This document shows, in pieces, positions 20,627-31,100 of a stretch of DNA of 64,000 bases; position 1 is the stretch's first letter; each line of letters opens with the position of its first letter. Under the pieces are notes generated by a model, which was not told where the DNA came from, did no database searches, and was given only the letters and a program-made list of their open reading frames with translations. Source of the DNA: Phlebotomus papatasi (taxonomy: Eukaryota; Arthropoda; Insecta; Diptera; Psychodidae); assembly GCF_024763615.1 (NCBI RefSeq), contig NC_077223.1:56048627-56112626 (forward strand), given 5' to 3'. The position numbers and the translations under genes were made by a program.

Positions 20627-21526
20627 ATAGCAGTGTCAGAAACTTTTTAGAAATTGATCTTAACTTGACCTGGTGCACTTTTGGTGACTCCGTGTGCGTG
20701 AATCAGCGCCAGATGCTTAGGCGACACTTTTTTACACGGACTCCCGCGGCGCACAATACCCGCGATCTCTCTCTCTTGCTCTCTTCTACATAAAGTCGTT
20801 TTGTGTTGATTTTTCATCTCAAGGAATTCCTCATCATCAATTAATGGCAATTGGGAGACGTTTTTCGGTTTATTTCATGAATGGGTTTTTATTATTTATG
20901 ACTGTATTTTCTTGGAACGTGATTATGATTTTTTCGGTTATGCTTTTTTTATTGGAATGATGAAAAAAAAGTATAAGGCTAATAAGCAAATTTTAAGAAG
21001 AAAGTTGCCAAAATAATTATTTCAAACAAGATAATATTAGACGATTTATTAATAAATAATATTAAATGAATAATATTAAATAATTACAATACCAAACAAT
21101 TTATTATTTTTGCAGTATCTGAAAAAAATATGTGATTCACTTTAATTTGTTAATGAAATCACATAGTTTGTTCATTATTTAAGATTGTAAGGGTTAATGT
21201 TATAATTGCTGACTATTAATGCTCTAAATTTGAGCTGGACAATGTCCAAAGCCCGAGCGTTACCCTCAAGTGTAAAATGCTCTTTTAGTCTAAGCTCTAA
21301 GCAATTATTGTAAACCTGGCAGTATTGCATTGGAAGCGAAGCAGCAAAGAAATAAAGCAACTTAGAGAAAGTTGAGGCGTTTAATTCTCGAGTCGCAGCA
21401 GAACATTTCATGGAGATCCTCCCATGTTTTTTCGGCATTTAAATGAAACTTATTAATTCTTTATTTTAATAGAAAAATAAAACCAAATAAATTCTCTTTA
21501 TACAGGTATGTATGACTGAATTTTAT
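20627..21526. other. Intergenic, upstream of the PH-domain gene
   Basis: The region must hold the promoter of the minus-strand PH gene. An 87-codon open frame on the minus strand at 21175-21438 (ATG start) has no recognised motif and no adjoining exons, so it is not called a gene. Nothing else is supported. Confidence 0.4.
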
Positions 21527-21530
21527 TTAA

Positions 21531-21666
21531 CCCTTTAACGACGAGACACTTTTTACGGACTGAAAATCAACAATAAAAATTAAACTGAGAAACATAATCA
21601 ATGATAAGTCTTACATCTAACCTTGGAAAATACAACAGAGTCTGATTCGGTGTATTTTGTGCTTCT
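21531..21666. mobile_element. Left part of piggyBac-like MITE B1, cut by MITE-1
   Basis: TTAA (21527-21530) is followed by CCCTTTAACGACGAGACACT, the terminus of family B1 (full copy 63144-63658). After 21666 a MITE-1 copy begins, and no clear B1 right end is found beyond it. Confidence 0.7.
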
Positions 21667-21922
21667 ACACAGAGAGAAATCCGAAAAAGTTAAAATAACA
21701 TTCCGGAAATGTTCATTTTACCCTGCATTATTGATCCGAAATCGGTGTAAGTATTACCCTTTTTAGGTGTATTGGGGGTTAAAGGTACCCTTTTTCATGT
21801 TATTTTTACCCTTAAAAAAGTGTAAAATTAACATTAAAAAATGTTGATATATTTTTACACCTAAAACGTGTTAAATTTCTGAGGAAAAAATGTTAATCGC
21901 ACCCTCTTTTTTTTCTCAGTGT
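21667..21922. mobile_element. MITE-1 copy
   Basis: Full-length copy of the CACTGAGAGAAATCCG family with imperfect ends, inserted in a piggyBac-like MITE. Confidence 0.8.
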
Positions 21923-22161
21923 AGGACAAAAAGACCGGAAAACAGCATATTTTCTCTCATTTTTTTGCAACATAATAATTTTTATTTTTATTTGAGTTCT
22001 TAAGCATATAAAATTACAACATTTAAACTATATTTTCATATAAAAATTTAAAAAAAATCAGCCCTTGGAGCTTGATTTTAGGATATTCTTTTGAAAAGTA
22101 CTCAATTTTCGATTGATAATAAATATTTCTCAGCGTACATTCACCCGAATAAAAAAATCAC

Positions 22162-22353
22162 ACATTTCTTGTTAGCTGATGAGTTAAACTCGTACTTGAA
22201 CGGTAAATTTCTTTTAATGCAATTCGGATTTTTGAGACAACTTTATACAAAAAAATCCATTCTTTGCGTATTTTACAGCACTTTTTATCTTGTAAAATAA
22301 AAAAAAATCCTCCGTTCAAGTACGAGTTTAACTCATTAGCTAGCAGGAAATAT
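22162..22353. repeat. Inverted repeat around ACTCGTACTTGAACGG
   Basis: Arms of about 33 bp (22171-22203 and 22312-22344) reading TGAGTTAAACTCGTACTTGA and its complement, separated by about 110 bp. Probably a small foldback element. Confidence 0.65.
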
Positions 22354-22444
22354 TTTTTTTTTATTTTAATATTTAATAGTATTTTTTAAACGGCTGATTT
22401 TTTTAATATCTTGAAATTAGGATTTCATAATATGTGAAATAATA

Positions 22445-22870
22445 GGGTAAGTGTGCCAAATTTCGGCATAGTTGCATGCAAGCGACAAAGTCTTAAGTTT
22501 GAAATGTAATATTTTTAATAAAAATTGATTTTTTTATTCCTTCTTCTTAAGGAGTGTTGCTTGGAACCTTATAAACCGTTTATCGTCTTTATTTACTTTA
22601 AAATCATTCTTAATACATTTTAAAATGAATAAAAATGTGGACATAGCTTTAGTGCCCTATTTCGGCCACCTTTATTCTCATAATTCTTTACCCTTAGGGA
22701 ATTCTTTCAATGTCTTTTTCAGGTTATATCGTTTGTCGAAGCTACATTTTTTGTCATTCTTTTGCATTGTAAAATCTCTAGAGTATGTAAAAACTAAAAA
22801 TTCATGGAAATTCGAGGAACAAAAAAGGTGGCCGAAATTGCAAGCTGGCCGGAGTTTGGCATACTTACCC
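22445..22870. mobile_element. Pogo-type MITE P1
   Basis: Full copy, 426 bp, with GGGTAAGTGTGCCAAATTTC and CATACTTACCC ends and TA on both sides (22443-22444, 22871-22872). Confidence 0.85.
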
Positions 22871-22884
22871 TATACTTTTATAAA

Positions 22885-22982
22885 TGTGGAGCTCAGAAGC
22901 AAAATTGAACATATCCTATGCTTTAGCCATAGGGGCCATAGGATATGTTCAATTTTGCCTCTGAGCTCCACAAATAAATCAT
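22885..22982. repeat. Near-perfect hairpin, arms about 36 bp
   Basis: GTGGAGCTCAGAAGCAAAAT onward to CATATCCTATG is followed, after a short loop, by its complement ending GAGCTCCACA. One mismatch is seen (AGAAGC versus GAGGC). It directly abuts the P1 copy. Confidence 0.8.
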
Positions 22983-23764
22983 GTCCACGACAAGATTATA
23001 CCAAATGATTTGATATTTTTATGACATGTCATTAAATCCGCATTATCGTTTTATGTAAACATTGTAACCTAGCCCCCGGCGAAATGTTTTTTTATATGGA
23101 GCTGATTGAAGCCAACTCACAAATTGATCAGAAACTTAGCTTGCACTTCTCAGAACAACACCGCATTTAGACAGAAATACAGTATATTTATCCCTCTTTA
23201 CTAGGCTCAGAGTCTTGCACACAAGGGACACCTCACTTTTGACAAATATCGTGTAACGGTCACGAGTGCAGAAAAATTCCCATATGCATTTGTGTGTGAA
23301 AGTAAGAAATTGGCTTCAACTTTGAAGGACACTCGCCGGGGACTAGATTGTAACACGTGTTTTTACCTTTCTTTTGGTAGTCAAACTCTCATCAAATTCT
23401 GTTCATTTTTCACTTATATACGAAATAATAATGGAAAAGAGAAGGGAACTGATCGTGTACCGGTTCTAAACCGGTTAAAAATCACATTTTGTAGTTTATC
23501 TCGAAATCTAATCTATTTTAATTTTTTATGTTTAATGTTGTAGCCCAGAAAATTTAGACCAATTTAAAAAAAAAATTTAAGACGTTCGTCGAACAATTCT
23601 CGAGATTATTTCACTTTAAAGATTTCAAATTTAAGAAAATTTGCTAATAGCGTCAGGCGGGAAAAAAGCGGAAGAAGTGGCGTCGGACAAGCTTTCTCTC
23701 TCTCTCTACAACTACATAGTGAGTCTATATTCGAAGATTTGTAAGGTGACATATACCATTCGCG

Positions 23765-24085
23765 ATCCGCGATTTTTCTCGCGGATCTTTGCGAGACGCG
23801 AATTTCTTCGCGGATTTTCGCGGGGCTCGAATTTTTTCGCGGATTTTCGTGGGGCGTATATTTTTTCGCGGATTTTTGCGGGACGCGAATTTTTGCACGG
23901 ATTTTCGTGGGGCGCGTATTTTCTCGCAGATTTTCGCTGGGCGCGAATTTCTCACGGATTTTCGCAGGTCGCGAATTTTTCATGGATTTTCGTGGGGCGT
24001 ATATTTTTTACGCGGGTTTTCGCTGGTCGCGTATTTTTTCGTGGATTTTCCCTGGGCTCGTATTTTTCGCGGATTCTCACGGTTC
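23765..24085. repeat. Minisatellite of about 29-bp units, CGCGGATTTTCG type
   Basis: Ten to eleven imperfect units each reading roughly CGCGGATTTTCGCGGGGCG plus AATTTTT. The flanks at about 23440-23620 and 24240-24360 reappear inverted at 36800-37199 and 38242-38650, where a shorter run of the same unit is found. The array therefore belongs to a dispersed element. Long open frames across it arise because the unit is stop-poor. Confidence 0.85.
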
Positions 24086-24089
24086 GCTG

Positions 24090-25185
24090 ACAGAGGTTCT
24101 AAACAGAGATGTAAAGTTGAGGCCTCTATCTCTCATAGTTTCCGAGATAATCGTCTTTAAAGTTTTTCAGATACTTTTATGCGTTTTTCATCCAATTTTC
24201 ATTATTAATAACGATAATATGCTGCATACACTTTAAGAATTATTAAACGAAATTTGCATTATTTATGTATAAATATCGTTCGGGTTTGCCACAATCCAAA
24301 TTTGTAATGAAGGAATCGCACCTCCATAAGCTGATCTAGGCTTATCATTGGCTTTTCATCTAGGCCTTTTTAATATTGATATCTTAAATCTAATCTTTAA
24401 ATGCCAAAACAGTGAGATTCGTTTCTATTTCGCTTTAAAAACGTGTTCATTATTCCCAACGCACAATAACTTTTGTTTAGTAAATATGTTTTTGACATTT
24501 CAATGAGAGTGAATGAAACATAGATCTAGTCGTCTCGCTCATTCTCATGGGAAATTTTGAAAACATGTTTGCAAACAAAAGTTATTGTGCGCCGGTCATT
24601 ATATTGAATATAAAAAGGGTGTTCCATCTCTCCTCGAATGACTATATTCATTATTACGGGAAAGATATGAAGTGTTGAAAGCCAGAGTATGTGCGAATCT
24701 TAAAAGTCTTCTCCTATTCCTCAGCTGTTGATTAATTTAGCCTCTGTGATCAGTTTTATAAAATATTTTTTAAAAAAATGCACAATTTCTTTGCAGTTTC
24801 TTAGGTTTCCTCATGGTCGATAAAAAAAAACAATCATACTACAAAAATCTATTTATTTTCACTTCGAAAAAAAAACTCACATATGAAAATCTTGTCAATA
24901 ATATCAATAGACTTAAAAATTTTTTTTTTTAATTTCCACTTCACAAATCAAATTTGAACACAACTCCTGGAGGAAGTTACTTCATGCAATTTTTAATACT
25001 TTTTAATTATTTAAATCTCGTCTGAATTTTAATTGTAGAAAAGTTGCAATTAAATGTCCATTGCAGTTGTCAAATATGGAAGGGTTTTTTTTTTTTTGAA
25101 TTTGCACAATCGTGGTCAGAAATTGAAGGGTAAAAGATAATGGCAGTGTGCACAAGAAAAAAAAAAGACAATGAAATAAGGAGAC
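24090..25185. other. Intergenic region downstream of fizzy
   Basis: Contains the right flank of the minisatellite element (to about 24360) and otherwise unassigned AT-rich sequence. The likely 3' UTR of the minus-strand fizzy gene ends here; a minus-strand AATAAA (TTTATT on +) is present near 24850. Confidence 0.45.
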
Positions 25186-28100
25186 TTATCTGATACTGGT
25201 CCTAAAAACACTCTGGGAACGCACAGTTGACGCAGTCTTGCCCTTCTTGGCCTGATTTGGATCCGGAGCGAAACAATTCCACAAACGCAAAGTCTCATCT
25301 GCACTCGCACTGATAACTGTACTTCCATCCGGAGACATTGCCATTTGCAGAACTCGCGCTGTATGTCCAGTTAGTTCTGCCTGGCGCACCATCGATGGGT
25401 ACTTCCAGATGGTGAGTTGATTGTTTACATAGCCATGGGCAGAGATGAGTTCCTTGTAAATCTTGGAGAAGAGCAGAGCACAAACCTGAGATTTGGAATC
25501 GATGGAATCCATCAGAGTGCCATTGTTGACATTCCAGAACTTTATACAGCGATCAGCTGTGCCTCCTCCAGTAGCTAGAACATTGGGAGCCCATGGGCAC
25601 CAGGCTAGTGCCCTAACAGCTGCCTGATGGTCACTGAACGTATACAGTGCTTGATCCCCCGAATGACTTCCACCACTTGCCTGTGGCCATACATTCACTA
25701 AATTATCATTGCCTCCACTCGCCAGGTGTCTTCCATCCGGAGCCCAGCGTAAACCACAAACTTCCTGCGTGTGCCCACTCAAGCGATTCACACAGTGCTG
25801 ACGCGTTCTAACATCATGATTAACAATATTTCCATCCCGACTACCGGAAGAAACAATATATGAATTCCAGGCCAGGACTCCTACACGATTTTCATGGCCA
25901 TCCATCACACGGAGACGCTTCTTCACAGCACAATCCCAGAGTTCAACTACGCCCGAATTATTTCCCACGGCCAAAATATTACCACCCTGTATCCACGAAA
26001 GAGAACACGCATGTTCTCCCTCATCATGCTCCAGCAATTGATCAGTCTTCCCATTTGATGCATTCCACAAATAAATGCAATTTCCTAGGGCAATTGCTAC
26101 AACGTTACTCTCACTCCAGTCCATCAAGTTGAGGTCTGCAAAGGAAAACATTTTGTTGTAGCTTAGCAAAAAGAACTTTGCTAAAATTTTAAATTAATAA
26201 ATATTTCCCATAAAATAGTTCATCATTTCCATCTCGCTCTCTGATTGGTTAGATCATGAAAGTATTCAAAATTTTTGCCAAGTGGAGAACAGTAAGGGGA
26301 GACTGGGGCAAAAAGTCACAAATTGAAAATTTAAAAATTCAATATCTTCCAAGATAAAAGAGATAGCGGCTTAATTTTTTTTCCATACATGGCCTCCATA
26401 GACCTTCTTCAAAGTAGAGATGTGCGCCGAGATAATTTCGGCGGCGGCGGGTAACATTTAAAAATTGTCGGCGGCTGGCTGCGCGGCGGCGCGCCAGCTG
26501 AAGCAATCGGCTGCGGCTCAGCTAGGCGCGCCAGACCTTTTTCCTTAACATTTTTCGATTACAATCCACATAAATTTTATCGATTTTCCTCAATTTTTTT
26601 CTTGCTAGAATTACTAATCATGGAAATCTATTTAAAAAAAAATAGTAGGGGGAGGCTTTGATCGTTCGCACATACGCTACCTTCAGACACTTCATATTTC
26701 TCCCATATTCCTTTATGAATCTCACATATGGCTATATATTGTAATAGCTAACCTTAAATCCCATCTTTCCTGAAAAAATTGAGAGTCTAATCCTTTTTTC
26801 CTAGTTTCAGGAAGCAAAAAATAAAAACAGGTCCAAAACTGTAATTTTGCTGTGCAATACTTCAGACGATTTTGCACAATTAATATCACTTTTCTCAAAA
26901 ACTACTATCACAGAGGGTAGAAGGGTTATTAGGAATCAGATTTATGTAAAAATCTTTTAAGCTGAACAGGCACTTTTTGTGGGTGGAACGAAATTCACAA
27001 ACTTGACTCAGATTCATCGATCGCACATAGAAGACATGGCTTCTCTCACATTTTCCAAGAAACTTCATTTTAGATGCGATCCCTCATATTCACATCTATT
27101 GTAATCTACCGATTTGATCCACCACTAAAAAGGAAAACTTAAAAATCGTGAAGTTGATAAACAAGAAGTAATTTGACTCAAATAGGCTGCAGTTGAGTAA
27201 TTATTAAGCAATTTTGCATTTCTTTGATATAAAAATATTTTTCAAGCTTGCACAAACTGAATGTGCAATGAAAGAATCACATCTGCAATAAGCTCATACA
27301 GTTTACAACTGGTTTTTGACAATCTTTGACATAACCTCACTATTGTGTTGTTTTGCATGACAAAGAAAAGAAATTGTCCGTAAGAAGATGTTTTGTGAAA
27401 ATTTTAGCTTGTTCACCTGCTGAAGCTCAATATCTGTGCTAAATCCCGATTCCTGCAGCTGCAGGAACAGAGAAATCTTCAATGATGCGCATTCAAAGGT
27501 TTTTGTGCATATCCAGCTCCGTGGAGGAATGGTGGAATCTTGTGTGGTCTTCTCGCTTGCAGAGTTTTAGTCAATTTTTAGCTTAAAAAACTTATTGATT
27601 CGTGTAAATTTGGTGATATTTGGACTTTTCAAGAAAGTATTCATCAGATTTAACCGTTTCCGGAGTGAAATTCTCGTAGAATCAAGCAAAAAAATGGTTT
27701 TTAATGTCAATAAAACATCTCTCAGAAAAGTTCCAGAAAAGTGATATTAAAATGTTTTATTCCTTATAAAAATGGTTTAATCAAGTAGATTAGAGTTCCC
27801 TTTAAACAATGATGTGCAACTTTTAGTGTCCGGTGCAAAATTTACGGTGAAAATGGGGTGTTCAATGATGGCGTGAATCGTGTGCGATAATAGAATCTTG
27901 ATTCAACTATCGGACAAATCGCCATTAAATATTCATTTTCCTCTGGAGGAAAATCTAAGGATTTCCTGGGATTTTGTGAGGTGGGATTATGAACCTTATA
28001 AGTAAGACATTTTTTTGGCATAGTTGGAGAATCCATACGGTTTGCATGGTAGTCAGAAAAAATCACTGAACTTGAACATCATTTTTGTGTGCGAAAGTTC

Positions 28101-31100
28101 AAAGCCTCCCCCTAACAACAAAACAGATAGAAAACAATCTGTCAACTTTAGGCACAACATTTTTATGATTTTACAAAAAGACAGTTTCAATAAAAATATT
28201 AAGAAAAAATTTTGAAATCCGTAGACGTAAAAATAAAAATAATTTTATCTGGAATTATAAATTCAAATTCAATATCCAATAGAAAAATTGTTTTTCTACA
28301 AACAAAAATATTTCTCGATGAAAATTTGATAACAGTTGGAATATTTGGTAAGAAGTTGAATTCGATGCACTTGATTAAAACATTATTTAAAAAAAAATGT
28401 TTAAAATCTTAACCCTTTACGAACCACTTTACCTCTTTACCCCCATTTTTTACGAACCGAAAATCATCAATAAAGATGAAACTGGTGAACGTAATCAATG
28501 ATAAATCTTACATCCATGGGCGTACCCAGCTAGGGGCAGGGGGCAGCTGCCCCCCCCCTAGAAGCGTCAAAGATGACAAAAACAAATGAGAAGTAAAAAA
28601 ATATATTTGGTCAGCAAAAAATTAAATATGATAAATAAAAAATACAAATCTTTCCAAAAATGGATTTAATTTATCTATCCATAAAGATCGAAACTTTCAT
28701 GAAAATTCTACTGCTTTTAAAGTTGTAAATTTAGTCACTTCTCAAACTTGATGTTTTACTGCTCGTTTGTACAATATCAATACAAAAATGAGCTCATAAA
28801 AAATCAAAAACAATTAAAAGCCCCACGGGGGGGGGGGCAAGGCAAGGCTGTTGTCCCCACTGTACTACATTCAAAAATTTTAAAAAGTGTAAAAATAGGC
28901 AAATATTTCGCAACTATTTTTGCTTTCTTTTTATAACTTAATTTCAGTAATAGATTTATTCAGTAATATATTTTTCGAAAAGAAAGAAATTGTCACGTAA
29001 TTAAAGAATTTTTTATGATTTATAACGAAAATCCAAAAAGACACACAGGAAGTAAAAACAAAAGGTTATGGCGCTGGCACACCTTTTCAATAGAATGAAA
29101 TTCAATCGATTGAAATTTTACCTCTTACTCTTTCAAACTGAAATCAGATACAGCTGTCTCTTTCTGTCAAATGAAATTTCAAATTGAAATTTCAAACGAA
29201 ATTGAATCTAGTCCCACAGTGCAAGTAGCCCCACCTCCCCCTAGTTAATAAATTATTTTTTATAAGTCGACTCAAGGAACATCGAGAGGCTAGTGCGACC
29301 TATCGTTGGAGAGGTCTCAGCCTTAGCTACGCTACAACATACTAAAATTTCGTCGAAATTGGAAACGCAGATTTCGCAATATTCGATTTCGAAATTAAGA
29401 AAATCAATCTTTCGATTATAGCGCCTCTGGCGGTGGTCACTTGAAGTTTTGATGCTCCCAAGAATTGTATATATATATTCATAAGACCTTAAATTTACAC
29501 CATCAGTGATCAAATTCTGATAAAGATTCAGCTATTTTATCCTCAATAGTAAAGGATTGCAACAACACACACGGAATAAATTAGAAACGTTTATAAATGT
29601 GAGTTCCGGAGGAGACTTTTCTACAGATTTAGAAAAATGAAGAAACAATGATGATGGAATTTTTACCAACATTTGGTAACAAGCATATAAAAAGGAATAC
29701 CAGTAATTACTTTGCATATGTTAGAGCTACCTTTCAGAATTTTTGAAGCTTCCTCGCAATTACCAATTCCGCTAGAGAGCTTTTCATGTCTAAAAATAGG
29801 GTGGCACAAAGTTGCACACCCTGGCACAAAGTTGTATGATTTGACGGTGGCAAATAGCTGGAGACCTGCAAAAAATATCCTAGATTCCTTCAACCTTCTA
29901 CTTTGTAATTACGTACAAACATGAGAAAAAAATGACTTTAGGTAGTCAAGAAAAAATATTTTCTTTATGGGACACCAGTATTCCAATCATTCTTAAAGGG
30001 TTAACCCCTTAGGGACCATTGGAACAAAAGTGTCCCATAGAGGAAAAGATTTTTCCTGAATATCTAAAGTGGCTAAAGGTCGCTGTAGCAAGTCAATCAG
30101 AGCATGTTTCCTCTATAGTTCAGTTGGTAGAGCACTCGTCTAGTTAACGAGAGGTCTCCAGTTCGATTCTGGGTGGAGACAGGAATTTTTCCTATCTCCA
30201 CTAAAACTGGATGATTTGAGTGTCATTTGCTCTGATTGACGATTTCTCTGTATCTAAAATTTTTTTTTTTTAATGTTTATACGTAATCGTGAAGTAAAAA
30301 TTTGTAGGAATCTATAATATTTTTGCAGATGTACAGCTATTTTCCATCTAGTAAATATTGAAGCACAAAAGTGAATAATTTTCAAACTACCGCATTGATG
30401 AATGATTTTTATTATTATTTTTTTATAATATATATCCAAATTTATTTAAGCAAAAGCCTCTTGACAATAGAAAGTATAATAACTAACTATCCTAACTACA
30501 CATTTTTTTTCATAAGAATGAAAATTATCTATTATGGGTATTGTCAGAAAAATTAATGAATTGAGTTGAAATATAAACAAAATTCGCCGCGGCGCGCTGA
30601 AAAAGAACTGGCGGCGCCGGCTGGCGGCGCGCATTAAAAATTTTTGGCGGCAGCGGCTAAGCAAAAATTTCGGCGGCTCGCGCCGAGCGGCTAAAATCGG
30701 CTTGGCGCACATCTCTACTTCAGTCGTAAGTTTCTTAGAATTCGAAAAAGGAATTCAGAAAATAAAAAATATTGAAATAAGTAGGGGAGACCGGGGAGGT
30801 TTGGGACAGGGGCAGTATGGGACGAGACGATTTTTTTCATTAATTATAGAAATAAATGGAATTTAACCACTACTCAATCGTAAGCAATATTAAGATGAAT
30901 CTTGACTAAAAGAATAGATATCCTCAGTTTTATTATTTTAATTCTATGAACACTTTCTTAAAAATTGATAAAAATTGTATATTCTCTCACTTTTCCTCTT
31001 TGTATTAGGTGAGATTTTTAACAATCTCACCAACTATAATCCTAACAAAATCTCATGTCCTCCGATCGGCCTCAAACTTTGCCAAAATGTGTTTCATCAC

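Larger units (their letters stand above)
26415..30717. mobile_element. hAT-like element, 4.3 kb, with GC-rich ends, in the fizzy intron
   Basis: Termini TAGAGATGTGCGCCGAG and CTTGGCGCACATCTCTA are inverted repeats of hAT form. The flanks CTTCAAAG and CTTCAGTC correspond to an 8-bp duplication of a site in P4 (with a small indel). The first 130 bp and last 130 bp are very rich in GGCGGC/GGCGCGC inside AT-rich DNA. No transposase ORF survives; secondary insertions (28413-30000 and others) account for much of the length. Confidence 0.72.

Noticed and set aside
21175..21438. 87-codon minus-strand frame with ATG
   Set aside because: No family signature, no splice partners and no promoter evidence; codon character is only mildly gene-like. 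A protein search would decide.
23606..24236. Several overlapping open frames of 76-149 codons on both strands
   Set aside because: They run through the CGCGGATTTTCG minisatellite; the protein repeats (for example FADFRGA, RKNSRPAKI) simply mirror the stop-poor DNA unit.
30109..30180. A functional tRNA-Thr gene
   Set aside because: Acceptor stem pairs poorly and the sequence is enclosed in an inverted repeat; annotated as tRNA-like with reduced confidence instead.
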